Below, piece by piece: positions 1-9,925 of a DNA stretch of 64,000 bases; within the stretch, counting starts at the first letter, position 1; every line of letters starts with the position of its first letter. Source of the DNA: Catonia carolina (lineage: Eukaryota; Arthropoda; Insecta; Hemiptera; Achilidae). Below the pieces are notes generated by a model. It was not told where the DNA came from, searched no databases, and saw nothing but the letters and a program-made list of their open reading frames with translations. The position numbers were made by a program, and so were the translations under genes. The stretch covers positions 19,606,895-19,670,894 of the forward strand of contig JAQMRL010000014.1 of the NCBI GenBank assembly GCA_035578175.1, in the 5' to 3' direction.

Positions 1-46
1 AACAGCTGATTTTGGCGACAACTTTACCTCTAGACCAACCCAGTGG
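1..46 (-). mobile_element. SINE-1 fragment (tRNA-like head)
   Basis: Reverse complement of the head of SINE-1, the family whose 5' end reads ACCCACCGGGTTGGTCTAGA. It carries the A-box-like TGGTCTAGAGG and the start of the AGCTGTTTAACAGCT hairpin. It is cut by the window edge. Fuller copies lie at 31994, 42911 and 61228. Confidence 0.7.
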
Positions 47-51
47 GTTAA

Positions 52-520
52 AATGCATACTAAAGCTAAAATCTTAAAAAACCCATTTTTTACAGTTTTT
101 CCATGAAAAAAAACAGAACATCACTAATTACCGCTAAACTAAGCGTTATACAAAAAAAATAGTTGAACAAAAGTTTTGGATTTTTAAATTGTCTACAACT
201 TTTATAAATTACATCTTTCCGCTAAAATGCATATTAAAGCTGTAATCTTAAAAAACCATTTTTTCGAGAAAACAGCCTTCCCAAGAATTTCAGTAGTCTA
301 TATATGGCGCCTACCCTATCTTGTAGAGTATAAAACATATAGTAAATGAGTAGCAATTTAAAAAAAGTACACACAGACCAATCGTTATAAACATGTTTTT
401 TGGGTTCAAGGAGTCTGAAAACGTGTAGATCTGGTGAAAACTCGATTTCGAAAATCGACATGAAAACAATACTTTCCTTCCTATATGTTTATATAGCCAA
501 GAAAAAGTCAAAAAATGCGT
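52..520 (-). mobile_element. MT-A copy with internal deletion
   Basis: Minus-strand MT-A. It shows the internal TACAACTTTTAT arms, the GGCGCCTACCCTATCTTG block, the short CACACA site, and the terminal block ending TATAGCCAAGAAAAAGTC. The stretch between the GGCGCC block and the microsatellite is deleted. Confidence 0.8.
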
Positions 521-1182
521 ATGCAGTCTCCTTACGAATTTTCTCTGAGATATTACTAATGTAAATTAAGTAACCTTAGAAAATTAACTAAATTTAATGA
601 AAATCGGGTAATCCGTTTTTGAGAAAATTTAATATTTGTATGTTTACTTCTGAGTGAAGTAACCGTTTAGTTATTTCAACTAATAAAATTTAAAAAAATT
701 AAGATTAAGTTAACTTAAGTTTTAAAATTTCATTAAAATCGGTCACGCAGTTTTTGTTCCTTAATTAATAAAATAGGACTATTCACCCAAAAATATAAAT
801 GGACGTAATTTAGAAATAAACTTTTTTGGCTTGAAGGGGTAATAATATTAATGAAGATAATTTATTTAAAGTTCGGTTATAGAAAATTTTGGGGTATCGC
901 AGTACTTTACCTCTCTAGATAAGAGATTGCGGAGAGAGGAAAGAAAATAAACTTAAATTCAACAAAAATTTATTACAACTGAAACCAGTAATAATATCAG
1001 AAAAGAAATAAAGATAACAGCACTGTACGCATTAATAAAATGTAAGCAACAAATAAACAATACACATTACGCTACCTAGTGTGGAAACTAAAAACTAAGT
1101 AGTATGAAATTATGAGTGCTACTAAAAGAAGTACATTGTCATATTATTTTTTCCTTTATTTAGTTTTTGTTAATTATTACAT
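521..1182. other. AT-rich stretch without recognised gene
   Basis: No supported coding frame. Around 590-760 it contains two blocks of the TTCATTAAAATCGGTCA type, the phrase also found inside MT-A, so part of it may be an older related repeat. No termini found. Confidence 0.5.
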
Positions 1183-1296
1183 TTTCTTACCCTGTATGAA
1201 ATAAATAGGGAAGGAAGATATTGTTTTTATGTCGATTTTTCCAAATCTAATTTTTACCTGAATACACGATTTTCAGGCCCCCAGACCCCAAAAAAA
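1183..1296 (+). mobile_element. MT-A 5' end fragment
   Basis: Diverged plus-strand MT-A head (CTTACCCTGTATGAAATAAA, then GGAAGGAAGATATTG and a degraded TCACCGGATC block). It breaks off where the minus-strand copy begins. Confidence 0.6.
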
Positions 1297-2287
1297 ATCT
1301 GGAGTGAAACACTCACACGACTTTTTCTTGCCAATGCGAATAATGAACAATATAACCTAACATTAGAAATAAACAAAAAAAAATCGACATGAAAACAATA
1401 CTTTCCTTCCTATATATTCATATAGGCAAGAGAAAGTAATAACCTCAAAAAAACATTACCTTATTTTTAATCATGAGTGAAAGAAGTTTGGCTTAAAAAT
1501 ACGGAAAATTACTCTTTCACGCTAAACTAAGCTCTGTAGAGAAAAATGCTTTAAATAAAAGTTGTAGATCTTTTAATTTCCTATAAATTTGATTATATAT
1601 ACTTTTATCGTAAAATGCATGCTAAGGCTGAAGTTTTAAAAAAATTATTTTTCACACGTTTTTGTGAGAAAAAAACAAAAAATTGCTTATTACCTCTACA
1701 CTATGACACAATGCGAATAATGCAAATAATGCAAAAAAGCGTTATACAAATAATTTTATATAAGTTGTAGAATTTTAAATTCTCTCCAATTTTTATTAAA
1801 TACTCTTTTGCGCTAAATGCATAATAAGGCCGCAATCTTAAAAAACAATTTTTTACGAGAAAACTGCCTGTCCAAGAATTTTAGCAGACATGGCGCCTAC
1901 CGTATCTTGCAGAGCATAAAAAATGTAGTAAACGAGGCGATTTTTAAAATGACCGTAGGAGCCGTTTTTAAGAAAATCGTAAAAAAGTGAAAAATGACAC
2001 GAATAAACTACGTACTACTTCCGGTTGACCAATTCTGATGAAAATGTTCGTGTCGGGTCCCTCAGTGGTACCTAACTTAAATTTCAAGTTTCAACTTCGT
2101 ACAATGTTTCGTTCTTGAGATATTCTATTCACACCCACGCGCGGACGCGCGCGCGCACACACACACTCACACTGACCAATCGCTAAAAGCATAATTTTTG
2201 GGTTCAGGGGTTCTGAAAACGTGCATATCCGGTGAAAAATCGACATGAAAACAATACTTTCTTTCCTATATATTCACATAGGCACAT
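1297..2287 (-). mobile_element. MT-A copy, rearranged
   Basis: Minus-strand MT-A starting AATCTGGAGTGAAACACTCA. At about 1381-1437 a 57-bp piece of the opposite terminus (ending GGCAAGAGAAAGTA) is inserted out of order, after which the normal series resumes. The internal CA/CG microsatellite lies near 2143-2171. The final AGAGAAAG end is missing. Confidence 0.75.
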
Positions 2288-2319
2288 AGTTTGTGTTTAA
2301 CAGTTGGTGCGCGTGTATG

Positions 2320-2678
2320 AAAAAAAATCACAGAAAAAGAATTATAAAAAAAATAAAAAAAAAATTTTTAAGAAACGCTATTATTTAACAATGATTCAAA
2401 TAAAAAATGAACTAAAAAGAAAAAATAAAAAAAATTACAAAAAAAATTACAGACATTACTGTTACAAATAAAAGCGTGGCGCATTTTTATTGTAAAATAT
2501 TCGTTGTATAAAAATGCGCCACGCTTTTATTTGTAACAGTAATGTCTGTAATTTTTTTTGTAATTTTTTTTATTTTTTCTTTTTAGTTCATTTTTTATTT
2601 GAATCATTGTTAAATAATAGCGTTTCTTAAAAATTTTTTTTTAATTTTTTTTATAATTCTTTTTCTGTGATTTTTTTT
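2320..2678. repeat. Long palindrome, 171-bp arms
   Basis: Arms at 2320-2490 and 2508-2678 are near-perfect reverse complements around a 17-nt loop. They include GGCGCATTTTTAT facing ATAAAAATGCGCC, and CACAGAAAAAG facing CTTTTTCTGTG. I saw only substitutions in A/T runs. A third, degraded direct copy of the arm (TTTTTAGTTAC ... TTAAAGCG) follows at about 2690-2780. Confidence 0.9.
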
Positions 2679-2965
2679 GTAATTTTTTTTTGTAAATTTT
2701 TTTTATTTTTTTCTTTTTAGTTACTTTTTTTAAGTAATTGTTAAATTAAAGCGTTTTTTAAATTTTTTAAATTTTTTTTGAAAAAAAATTTTTTCAAAAA
2801 TTTTTTTTGAAATTTTTTTGTAATTTTTTTTTACAAACACCTATTGTCATCGAAGATAAACAAGTGTGCAAAGTTTGATTCATATTGATACGGTAGAAGT
2901 ATTAAAATTTTAAGTTGCAAGATTTTATGCTTCCAAGAGTAAGTTAAATAAAAGCGTTTAAAAAT
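2679..2965. other. Homopolymer-rich AT DNA
   Basis: Mostly T and A runs plus the degraded third copy of the palindrome arm. No coding frame. Confidence 0.6.
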
Positions 2966-3130
2966 TCTCAAGAACGGAATATGTACCGTACGAATTTGGA
3001 ACTTAGAAGTTAGGTACTACTAGAGGACTTGACCCGAACATTTTCATGAAAATCTGTCAACCGGAAGTAGTAGTTTATTTGTGATTTACTCATGATTAAA
3101 CTTAAGTTATGTTTATCAATTTACATTGTT
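2966..3130 (+). mobile_element. MT-A internal fragment
   Basis: Contains TCTCAAGAACGGAA, a diverged CCCGAACATTTTCAT and CAACCGGAAGTAGTAGTTTA, then skips to the 3' block TACTCATGATTAAA. Both termini are absent. Confidence 0.7.
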
Positions 3131-3170
3131 TTTTCTTCAATACCTATGTTTTGTATATGTATTTTATATA

Positions 3171-3628
3171 TGGACCTACGGGTCGTAAATTTACGGTTCT
3201 ACCAAACCCTCTAACTTGCAACGAATTCAAGCATTCCAGTCAAAAAATTACGCCTTATAGCAAAAGCACCTGTTTACATTAGCAACAAAACCTTACATAC
3301 AGATTTGAAAACACCACTTGTACAAAATTCCATCGAATACCTATAGAAACGCTTTCACGACAAGTCACACGAACACGAGAACCCACTGGTGCGTTCACTT
3401 TCCACCTTCCATTTACCTGATAATCCTCCTAGACGCCTTAAAAGACGCTGGAGTCTCTACTCCAGCGTCTACCTGCTAATTTGATACACAAATTTCATTC
3501 TTGGGGAGGCACCAATGGGGGCCCTATCCCTCTCATGCCTATCATGTAATTTACATTATTATCATAATCATCACATTTGCTTGTTGTAAAATTTTACAGT
3601 TGTAAATAAAGAATTAAAGAAAAAAAAT
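3171..3628 (+). pseudogene. Jockey-like LINE, reverse transcriptase C-terminus (dead)
   Basis: End of a non-LTR retrotransposon ORF2. Reading from 3171 gives WTYGS*IYGSTKPSNLQRIQ, then one frameshift, then LRLIAKAPVYISNKTLHTDL and finally LPDNPPRRLKRRWSLYSS. The order matches the tail of the second Jockey-like copy on the minus strand at 42314-42900 (RIQRFQSKTLR, NATLHTDL, LPGNPPRRLRRRWS). Two in-frame stops and a frameshift make it non-functional. A short 3' untranslated part ends in an AATAAAG..AAAAAAAA tail at about 3628, which marks the true LINE 3' end. The rest of the element is missing, as expected for 5' truncation. The Jockey assignment rests on the conserved tail pattern only. Confidence 0.75.
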
Positions 3629-3739
3629 TTCATATATTGTTTGCTTTTATTTTTTATCGGGAACTGTACATACTTTATTGACAACCACCCAATTTGATCG
3701 TTGCTTTTCCCTGTATTTTTCCCGTGATTCGGCATGAAT

Positions 3740-3895
3740 TTTAGAATAAGTATTCCTAGTGGAGTTTGTTCAAGAATTGCTGTCAGCTGATTACCATAAA
3801 AAGTCGCTTGTCCGAACAGTGTTGTTTAACAATTAATAGCGACTTTCTATCACCTTACTGACTGGGTTTACCCCAAGGATTTTTCTTGATGAACA
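3740..3895 (+). pseudogene. Possible reverse transcriptase fragment
   Basis: A weak plus-strand peptide, CCLTINSDFLSPY followed after a stop by GLPQGFF, resembles the region before the GxPQGS motif of LINE reverse transcriptases. Only this motif supports it. It could be chance. It is followed directly by an MT-A end. Confidence 0.3.
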
Positions 3896-3956
3896 TAGAA
3901 TTTATATTTTTATTACTTACATTGACAAGAGAAAGTCGTGTGAATATTTCGATTAA
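3896..3956 (+). mobile_element. MT-A 3' end fragment
   Basis: TTACATTGACAAGAGAAAGTCGTGTGAATATTTC matches the MT-A 3' subterminal block. The final CACCAG is degraded. Confidence 0.65.
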
Positions 3957-3966
3957 CGGAGACATT

Positions 3967-4373
3967 TGCCCATAATGGGTAGGTGGAGTGTTAAATTATT
4001 TGCACTCAATCTGTTGGTTCCAGAGCTACAAAAAATTTTTTTTTTCTTATCACATAGTCAGCCAATTATATGACTGAACTATTTAAGAACAGAAGAGGTA
4101 GAGGTGTAAAAGATACTAGTCAGAGTTATCTCCTCTGAGAGTCATAAATTTCACTATACAGCCAGATCCTGTGGTGAAAGAAGTGAAGTTGTCATTTGCA
4201 GGGTGGAAAGTGGGTACTTTTCAGAGGGTCTGGCATGCTGATAAACATACTCTTTTAAATCAGTGAGGAAGGTAAGAGTAAATCACTTTACTCCTCGTTT
4301 TTACTTAGTAAAACCCCTAGAGGTTCAAACCAGCGTTACGGCTGTTGACCTAAACAACGGAGACAGGAAAACA
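3967..4373 (+). mobile_element. SR-B SINE-like repeat, near full length
   Basis: Starts GCCCATAATGGGTAGGTGGA, passes TTATCACATAGTCAGCCAAT and AGAAGAGGTAGAGGTGTAAA, contains CAGTGAGGAAGGTAAGAG and ends CTGTTGACCTAAACAACGG. It is non-coding. The fixed start, the AAC-type tail and a clear 11-bp target duplication around another copy (26721-27112) indicate retroposition. No convincing A and B boxes are visible at its 5' end. Confidence 0.85.
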
Positions 4374-4470
4374 TTTATCTTATGTTTTGCAATTTATATT
4401 TTAGAAGGGATAAGAGATTTTTTTGTCGAGTTCAGTCTAAGATCCTATTTATTAATACCGTTGTCAGCTG

Positions 4471-5010
4471 TTTGCTTTCTCTTGCCCTATAGAGAAAGAA
4501 CATTCTCTCCGTGTATAGGGAAGGAAGGTATTGTTCTCATGTAAAAATTTTAAATTGAGTTTTCAATGGAAATACACTTATTAGCTCCCTAGAACCAAAA
4601 TTCATGTTTTAACCAATTGGTGTGTGTTTATCTCTGAACAAAACTACTAAAAACTGAAGTCGTAAGCAGTTGAAACTTAGTAGCCTACATAAGTTAAGTA
4701 TCATGAAGGCACCCGAAACCCAATATCGGTCAATCTGAGGTAGTAGTTTTTACGTGCATCTTTTTAAAAAACGACTTTACGATTTTGTTTAAAATTGCTT
4801 CATTTATAACATTTTTTTGTGCTCTCAAGTTGGGCTAAGTATACTCGTATCTGCCGAAATTTGTGGGGGGGGGGCTGTGCTTTCGGGCTAAAAAATGTTA
4901 TGTTTTAAGATCAAGGCCTTAATACGCATTTAAAGTCAAAATTGTGTATAATCAAGGTTAGAAAATTAAGAAACCTACAACTTTTATTTCACGCATTTTA
5001 TCTGAATGTA
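4471..5010 (+). mobile_element. Diverged MT-A copy
   Basis: Old plus-strand copy. CTTTCTCTTGCCCTATAG, GGGAAGGAAGGTATTG, a short GTGTGTG and later TGCCGAAATTTGTGG can be aligned. It runs without a clear boundary into the satellite array. Confidence 0.6.
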
Positions 5011-6235
5011 GTTCATATTGTATCTCTTGTAGTTTCTGACTTTGATTTTTTGACTTTCGGTGTTGGGCCACTTCCGGTAGAAACAGGAACTTCGAACCCA
5101 ATGATTTCTGTGTCTTATGACACTATCTTTGTTTCCAAATTCCGACTTTGATTTCTTAACTTCCTGTTTTTGGTCACTTTCGGTCGAAACAAAAATTTCA
5201 AACCTAATTTAGCCCCACTTAATTTTTGTGTATATTACGAATCCGAAAACCGTTTGTTCGTATTTATAATAGTTCCTGACTTTCTTTTTTGACATCCGGT
5301 CATAGGCCACTTTCAATCGAAATCGGAACTTCAAAACCAATCCAGTCCCACTAACTTTTTGTGTAGATTATGAATCCGAAAATCGTTTGTTGCTATTTGT
5401 AGTAGTTTCTGACTTTAATTCTTTGGTCTCCAGTTTTGGGCCACTTCCGGTTGAAACCTGAACTTCAAACCCAATTCAGTCGCACTGACTTTTTGTGTAG
5501 ATTACGAATCTAAAAACCTATCTCTAGTATTTCCTAACTTTAAATTTTTGTTTTCCGAGTTTGAGCCACTTGCGGTCGAAATCAGAACTTCAAACCCAAT
5601 CCCCAGGCCCACTAACTTTTTGTGTAATTACGAATCCGAAAACCGTTTGTTCATAACTCTAGTAGTTTCTGACTTTGTTTTTTTGACATCCGGTTTTGGG
5701 CCACGGAACTTTAACCCAATTTTGGTCCACTAACTTTTTGTGTAGATTACAAATCCGAAAACACTTTGTTGCTGTCTCTAGTAGTTTCTGAGGTTTCTCG
5801 GTTTTTGTTTTCCGGTTTTGAGCCACTTCCGGTCGAAACCGGAACTTCAAACCAAATCTAGTCGCACTGACGTTTAGTGTAAATTACGAATTAGAAAACC
5901 GTTTTTCGCAATCTCTTGTATTTTCTAACTTCCGGTCAAAATCAGAACTTCAAACCTAATTTAGGGCCACTAACTTTTTCTGTAGATAACGAATCCAAAA
6001 TCAGAAAACTGATAGAAAAACTTATAGAGAAGTCGATAGAATCTGAATCCGAATAGAATCCGAATCTAAAAACCTAAAACCGAATCCGAAAGTGGAAAAA
6101 AACTGGAATTCAGAACTGGAACTTCAAACCTAATTTAGGTTCACTAACTTTTTCTGTAGATAAAGAATCCAAAACCGAAAAATAATGAATCCAAAAACCG
6201 TTTGTCACTATCTCTTGTAATTTCTGACAAGGATT
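5011..6235. repeat. Degenerate tandem satellite, units about 120-135 bp
   Basis: Each unit reads TAGTTTCTGACTTT, then a CCGGTTTTGGGCCACTTCCG block, then GAAACCGGAACTTCAAACCC, then CACTAACTTTTTGTGTAGAT and AATCCGAAAACCGTTTGTT. Unit starts fall near 5029, 5267, 5402, 5527, 5662, 5780, 5914 and 6213. Units differ by substitutions and deletions, so the array is old. There is no coding frame worth keeping. Confidence 0.85.
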
Positions 6236-6578
6236 TGACGGACGACAAAGCAAAATTATAGATGACAATTTAAAAAATTGTCACCCGTGACACATTATTT
6301 ATAAAAGTAAGTTCTCAGAAGATGAGTACGGTAGATTATAAAGTGTCCACAGCTCGGTGGCACCTAGACCATAAACCGACCCTTTTACACACACGCGCGC
6401 GCGCGCGCGCGCAGCACCCTTTTACCTGCCATAGCGGTGTTCTACATTGTTCACGGCTAAACAATGTAGAACGCTGGTAAAGGTAAGCGCACAGTGAACG
6501 CTGGTCGCAGGTACTGATTCACGGTGGCGAACGCACGTAGTGGGAACATGTAACTACACGCTTAACCTTCAATTCAAC

Positions 6579-6898
6579 ATGAGTTCCAGTAGCAGCATTG
6601 TTGCATTATTTCTAATGGAAAACGTTTCTACGAAATTATTATCATTAAAAAAGGATACTGTTAGAAACATTAATAAGAACAGAAAATTGTTCGGCATAAT
6701 CATCTTTTTCCGCAATTAAAAAAAAAGTGACAGGTTTTTTAAATGCATGAGAATGACTCTCAAAAACAATGGTGCAACTTGCTCAAGCAACTAATATTAC
6801 CGGAAGAAAGATTTGTGATTACTTTGAACATTTTAAACGTATTTCGAACTTTCTGACTACCGATATTCAATATTATAAAGCAATGTTTGGCCAGTAAT
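6579..6898 (+). pseudogene. Possible PIF/Harbinger-type transposase N-terminus
   Basis: Inside the long-TIR element a frame starting MSSSSSIVALFLMENV continues NINKNRKLFGII and SDRFFKCMRMTLK. In another frame it gives LPEERFVITLNIL. The order (acidic or serine-rich start, NxxRxxFG, FFxYxRM, PxERLxxTLRxL) is that of Harbinger-derived ALP1-type transposases. There are several stops and frameshifts and the DDE domain is absent, so it is a broken remnant of a once longer element. Evidence is limited to these short motifs. An alternative in-frame reading (ITGRKICDYFEHFKRISNFL) exists for the last third, so the reading there is uncertain. Confidence 0.4.
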
Positions 6899-6934
6899 AA
6901 TCTTTTAAAGTTAGTTTTATTAACCTATGTTAAA

Positions 6935-7506
6935 AATTAATTCTTCTTCTTCTTCAGGTGCCTTCTCCATTACGAAGGTTGGCTATCATCATGGTCAGTC
7001 GTACCTTGTCCACTGCTGCTCTAAAAAGGTCATGCGACGAGCAGTTAAACGCTTCCCTCAGGTTTCATAACCAGGATATTCGTCTACGTCCCAACGAGCG
7101 TTTACCAACAAGTTTCCCTTGAATTATGAGATGCAGAATCTCATATTTAGGCCCCCTCATGATGTGTCCAAGGTATGTCAGTTTTCTTGTCTTTACGCTC
7201 TGCAGGATTTCCAGCTCTTTCCCCATTCTTCTGAGGACCTCCATATTTGTGACCCTGTCTGTCCACGGTATTCGAAGCATCCTCCGGTAGGTCCACATTT
7301 CAAACGCTTGTAGACGGGTCTCACATTCTTTGGTGAGTGTCCACGCCTCTACCCCATACAAGAGGATGGGAAAGACGTAACACTGCAAGAGGCGGGTCCT
7401 GGTTTCGAGGCTCAGGTCGCGGGCCGATAGAAGAGGTCTCATTTTTAGGAATGCTGCCCTGGCCTTTTCAATTCTGATCTTTATTTCAGGCAGGTGGCTT
7501 GCACTG
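6935..7506 (-). pseudogene. RTE-like LINE, reverse transcriptase C-terminal part
   Basis: A minus-strand 125-codon open stretch (7442-7065) starts MRPLLSARDLSLETRTRLLQ and contains LYGVEAWTLTKE, FEMWTYRRMLRIPW, DRVTNMEVLRRM, YLGHIMRG and GRRRISWL. These are conserved blocks of the region after the reverse transcriptase in RTE-like endonuclease/RT LINEs. After one frame break the usual last residues (AAVDKVRLTMMIANL) follow at 7030-6960. The 3' end is a short GAAGAAGAAG tract, the family's microsatellite-like tail, also seen at 37620 and 47270. The catalytic YADD part is missing because of 5' truncation. It lies inside the long-TIR DNA element. Confidence 0.8.
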
Positions 7507-7860
7507 CAATTGACTCGGGAAAAAATTAATTGACAAGTTATTATTTATGAATACGCATTATACGACGCTGAGTACATTTAGCAACCTGCCAGCAAGCAGC
7601 AGGCATGTTTATTCAAAAGAAACCAGTGAACTGATATGCGCACATGACCAGCGCGCAGTTGTTTACCACCAGCGTTTACTGTGAGGCGTCCGATTAAAAT
7701 ATGATGGCCTATTCGTACTAGCAGGCTCCCGTTTCTAACCGACCAGCGTTCACTCTCCGCTTACCCTTAGGCAGGCTATGGCAGGTAAGGGGTTGCTGCG
7801 TGTTTGTGTAAGGGTCGTTTTTTTGTCTACGTAGGTGCCATCAAGCTGTGGACACATTGT

Positions 7861-8404
7861 AGTAAAGATTTCTTCTCATTAGAGATAGTTGTATACTCCA
7901 TGTATCCCGTCTAAATCTCTAACAAAGGGCTGTTTCTTAAAAACCATACTTAACTGATTTTACTGTACCAACTTTAACAATTCTACGCACTAGATATACA
8001 TGGAGTAAAATTAACAAGTTCTATACAACTACAATAAAGTATATTAATGCCAGTTATTTCATTTAGAGACAGTACGAAATTAATCTAGAAACTAACAAGA
8101 AGGCCACGAATAGATGTAACAATAGAATTTTAAAATCTTGAGTACAGCTTATAAAAACTGAAGAATAAATTTACATTATTCATGTACTAGATAATTTACA
8201 TACGAACGTTATTTACGTAAACATGTTTTACGTTAATGTAAAATAAGTAATTTTATGTTTACCAATTTTAGAAAGTATTGTATTACTCTTACTCTGAACA
8301 TATTGTTTTATCTACAGAACCAAGCTATTTGAGTATAATGTATTTTATTTTATAATAGCAAACATTTGAATCTGTGTTTTAGGGGTAAACGAGGATTTTA
8401 TTTT
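7861..8404. other. AT-rich stretch without recognised gene
   Basis: No coding frame, terminal repeat or known family recognised. Confidence 0.5.
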
Positions 8405-8935
8405 AATTGTAAGATGAAGAGTGAAAAGTGGGGGATCGGGGAAAAATAATGCTGGAGAGGAAAACCAGGAGAAAGAGAATAGGATATCAAAGAAGGAGGA
8501 AAATAAAGACGAAAATTACAGAAAGTGAGTGAATTAGGTGGAAAAGAAAATGGATTAAGAAATGAAAAAATCTTATGTGAACACTTACATGACTTTCTCT
8601 TGCCGAAGTAAATAAGAAAACTACAACCTATGTTAAATCGTGAGTAAAAATATAAATTAAAAACATTTTAATTTTTTTTAAGAAGTATTTTTTATCTCCT
8701 AAACGGTGCATCGTAACGGAAAAGTGTACATAATATCTTCTGTGCAAAGTAAACAAGACGTAAGAAAAATCGACACGAAAACAATACTTTCCTTCCCAAT
8801 ATTTAATATAAAACAAGGAAAATTAAAAAGGAGGAAGAGAAACGCAGGAGAAGGAAAAAAGAACAATTAGAAGGCGAATTACAGAAACAAAGAGAAGCAG
8901 GTGGAGAAAAAGAAGGACAAAGAGAAGAAAAAAAT
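8405..8935 (-). repeat. Purine-rich DNA with a degraded MT-A copy
   Basis: GA-rich plus strand at 8405-8570 and 8815-8935. Between them (8575-8817) is a minus-strand MT-A reduced to its two ends: CACTTACATGACTTTCTCTT and a terminal block with AAAATCGACACGAAAACAAT. Confidence 0.65.
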
Positions 8936-8936
8936 C

Positions 8937-9040
8937 TGATATGAACACTCACATGACTTCCTTTTGCCAATGTAAATAAGATAAATAAAACCTATGTTAA
9001 ATCGTGAGTAAAAGTGTAAATTATAAACATAATTAATCTT
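8937..9040 (-). mobile_element. MT-A 3' end fragment
   Basis: Second minus-strand MT-A terminus (TCTGATATGAACACTCACAT, TTTTGCCAATGTAAATAA), very like the one 365 bp upstream, including the unusual ATCGTGAGTAAAA. The two are probably copies made by local duplication together with the purine tract. Confidence 0.6.
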
Positions 9041-9114
9041 TTTAACAAGATGTAGGCCGGAACAGGCCATGGAGCCTTGACAGATGAGCTAGGGCTTATG
9101 TAGACATCATTTCT

Positions 9115-9925
9115 TATCTCCCAAAAAACGAAAGGAGGAAGAAATGAAGCGAATAAGGAGGGACAGGAGGAAAAGAAAAGGAATAAATAAAAGGAGAATA
9201 AACGAAGACAAGTAGAAAAACGAAGAGGAAAAACAATATGACAAGGACGACGAGAAAGATACAAAAACAGAGGGGAAGAATATTATAACGAGAAGCAGAT
9301 GAAGAAGATGCAGGTGGAAGTAGAGGAAAAGGCCGAGGTGAAGGAGAGGAAGAAGTGGAAGAGGAGGACAAGGTGAAGGAGGTGGAGAAAGAGGAGGAGG
9401 AGGAGGTAAAGATTGAGGAAGTGGAGGAGGAGGAGGAGGAAAATATGGAGGAAGTGGAAGAGAGGGAGGACGAGGTGAAAGAGATAGAGGCAAAGGAGGA
9501 CGAAGTGGAGGAGAAAGAGAGGAGAAAGAGAGGAAAGTGGAGGAGGAGAAGATGGAGGAAGTGGAAGATGAAGAAGACGAGATGGAGGGTATGGAGGCGG
9601 ATGAAGAGGAAGAGGAGGAAGTAAGAGGAGGAGAACGAGGTGTAGGTGAAGAAGGCGGAGGAAGAGAAAGAAGTGGAGGAGAACGAGGACGAGGTAAAGG
9701 TAAGGATGCGGAGGATGAGGGCAACGAGATGGAGGTGAAGGGAAAAGGATGAGAAGGAAGGGAGAAGACAAAAAGGGAGAAAGCATATATGAGGGTGGAG
9801 GAAGAGGAGTAAAAGGAGGAGGAGAAAGCTAGGATAGAGGTGGAGGAAGAAAAGGAGAACAAGAGGTGGATAAGGAGAATGAGCTTGAAGACAAGAAGAA
9901 GGGAAAGAAGAAAAAAACCGAACGT
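9115..9925. repeat. Polypurine tract, about 800 bp
   Basis: The plus strand is almost only A and G (GGAGGA, GAAGTGGAGGAG and similar), with scattered T and C. Every reading frame is open over long distances because stop codons are depleted, which explains the serine/leucine-rich and glutamate/lysine-rich frames here. There is no start context, domain or codon pattern of a gene. Confidence 0.9.

Larger units (their letters stand above)
6341..7860. mobile_element. DNA transposon with long terminal inverted repeats
   Basis: The left end GTGTCCACAGCTCGGTGGCA pairs with the right end TGCCATCAAGCTGTGGACAC. Pairing continues through ACGACCC, TTACCTGCCATAGC and GTGAACGCTGGTCG, giving imperfect arms of more than 100 bp. 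The left arm holds a GC microsatellite (6393-6412) and an extra hairpin (TTCTACATTGTT facing AACAATGTAGAA). The target duplication is unclear. A LINE piece is nested inside. An encoded peptide hints at PIF/Harbinger (next entry). Confidence 0.7.

Noticed and set aside
4263..4544. 93-codon plus-strand frame
   Set aside because: Spans the end of SR-B into an MT-A head. No independent support.
5011..6235. Possible CRISPR-like array
   Set aside because: Units are contiguous degenerate satellite repeats with no unique spacers, in a eukaryotic context.
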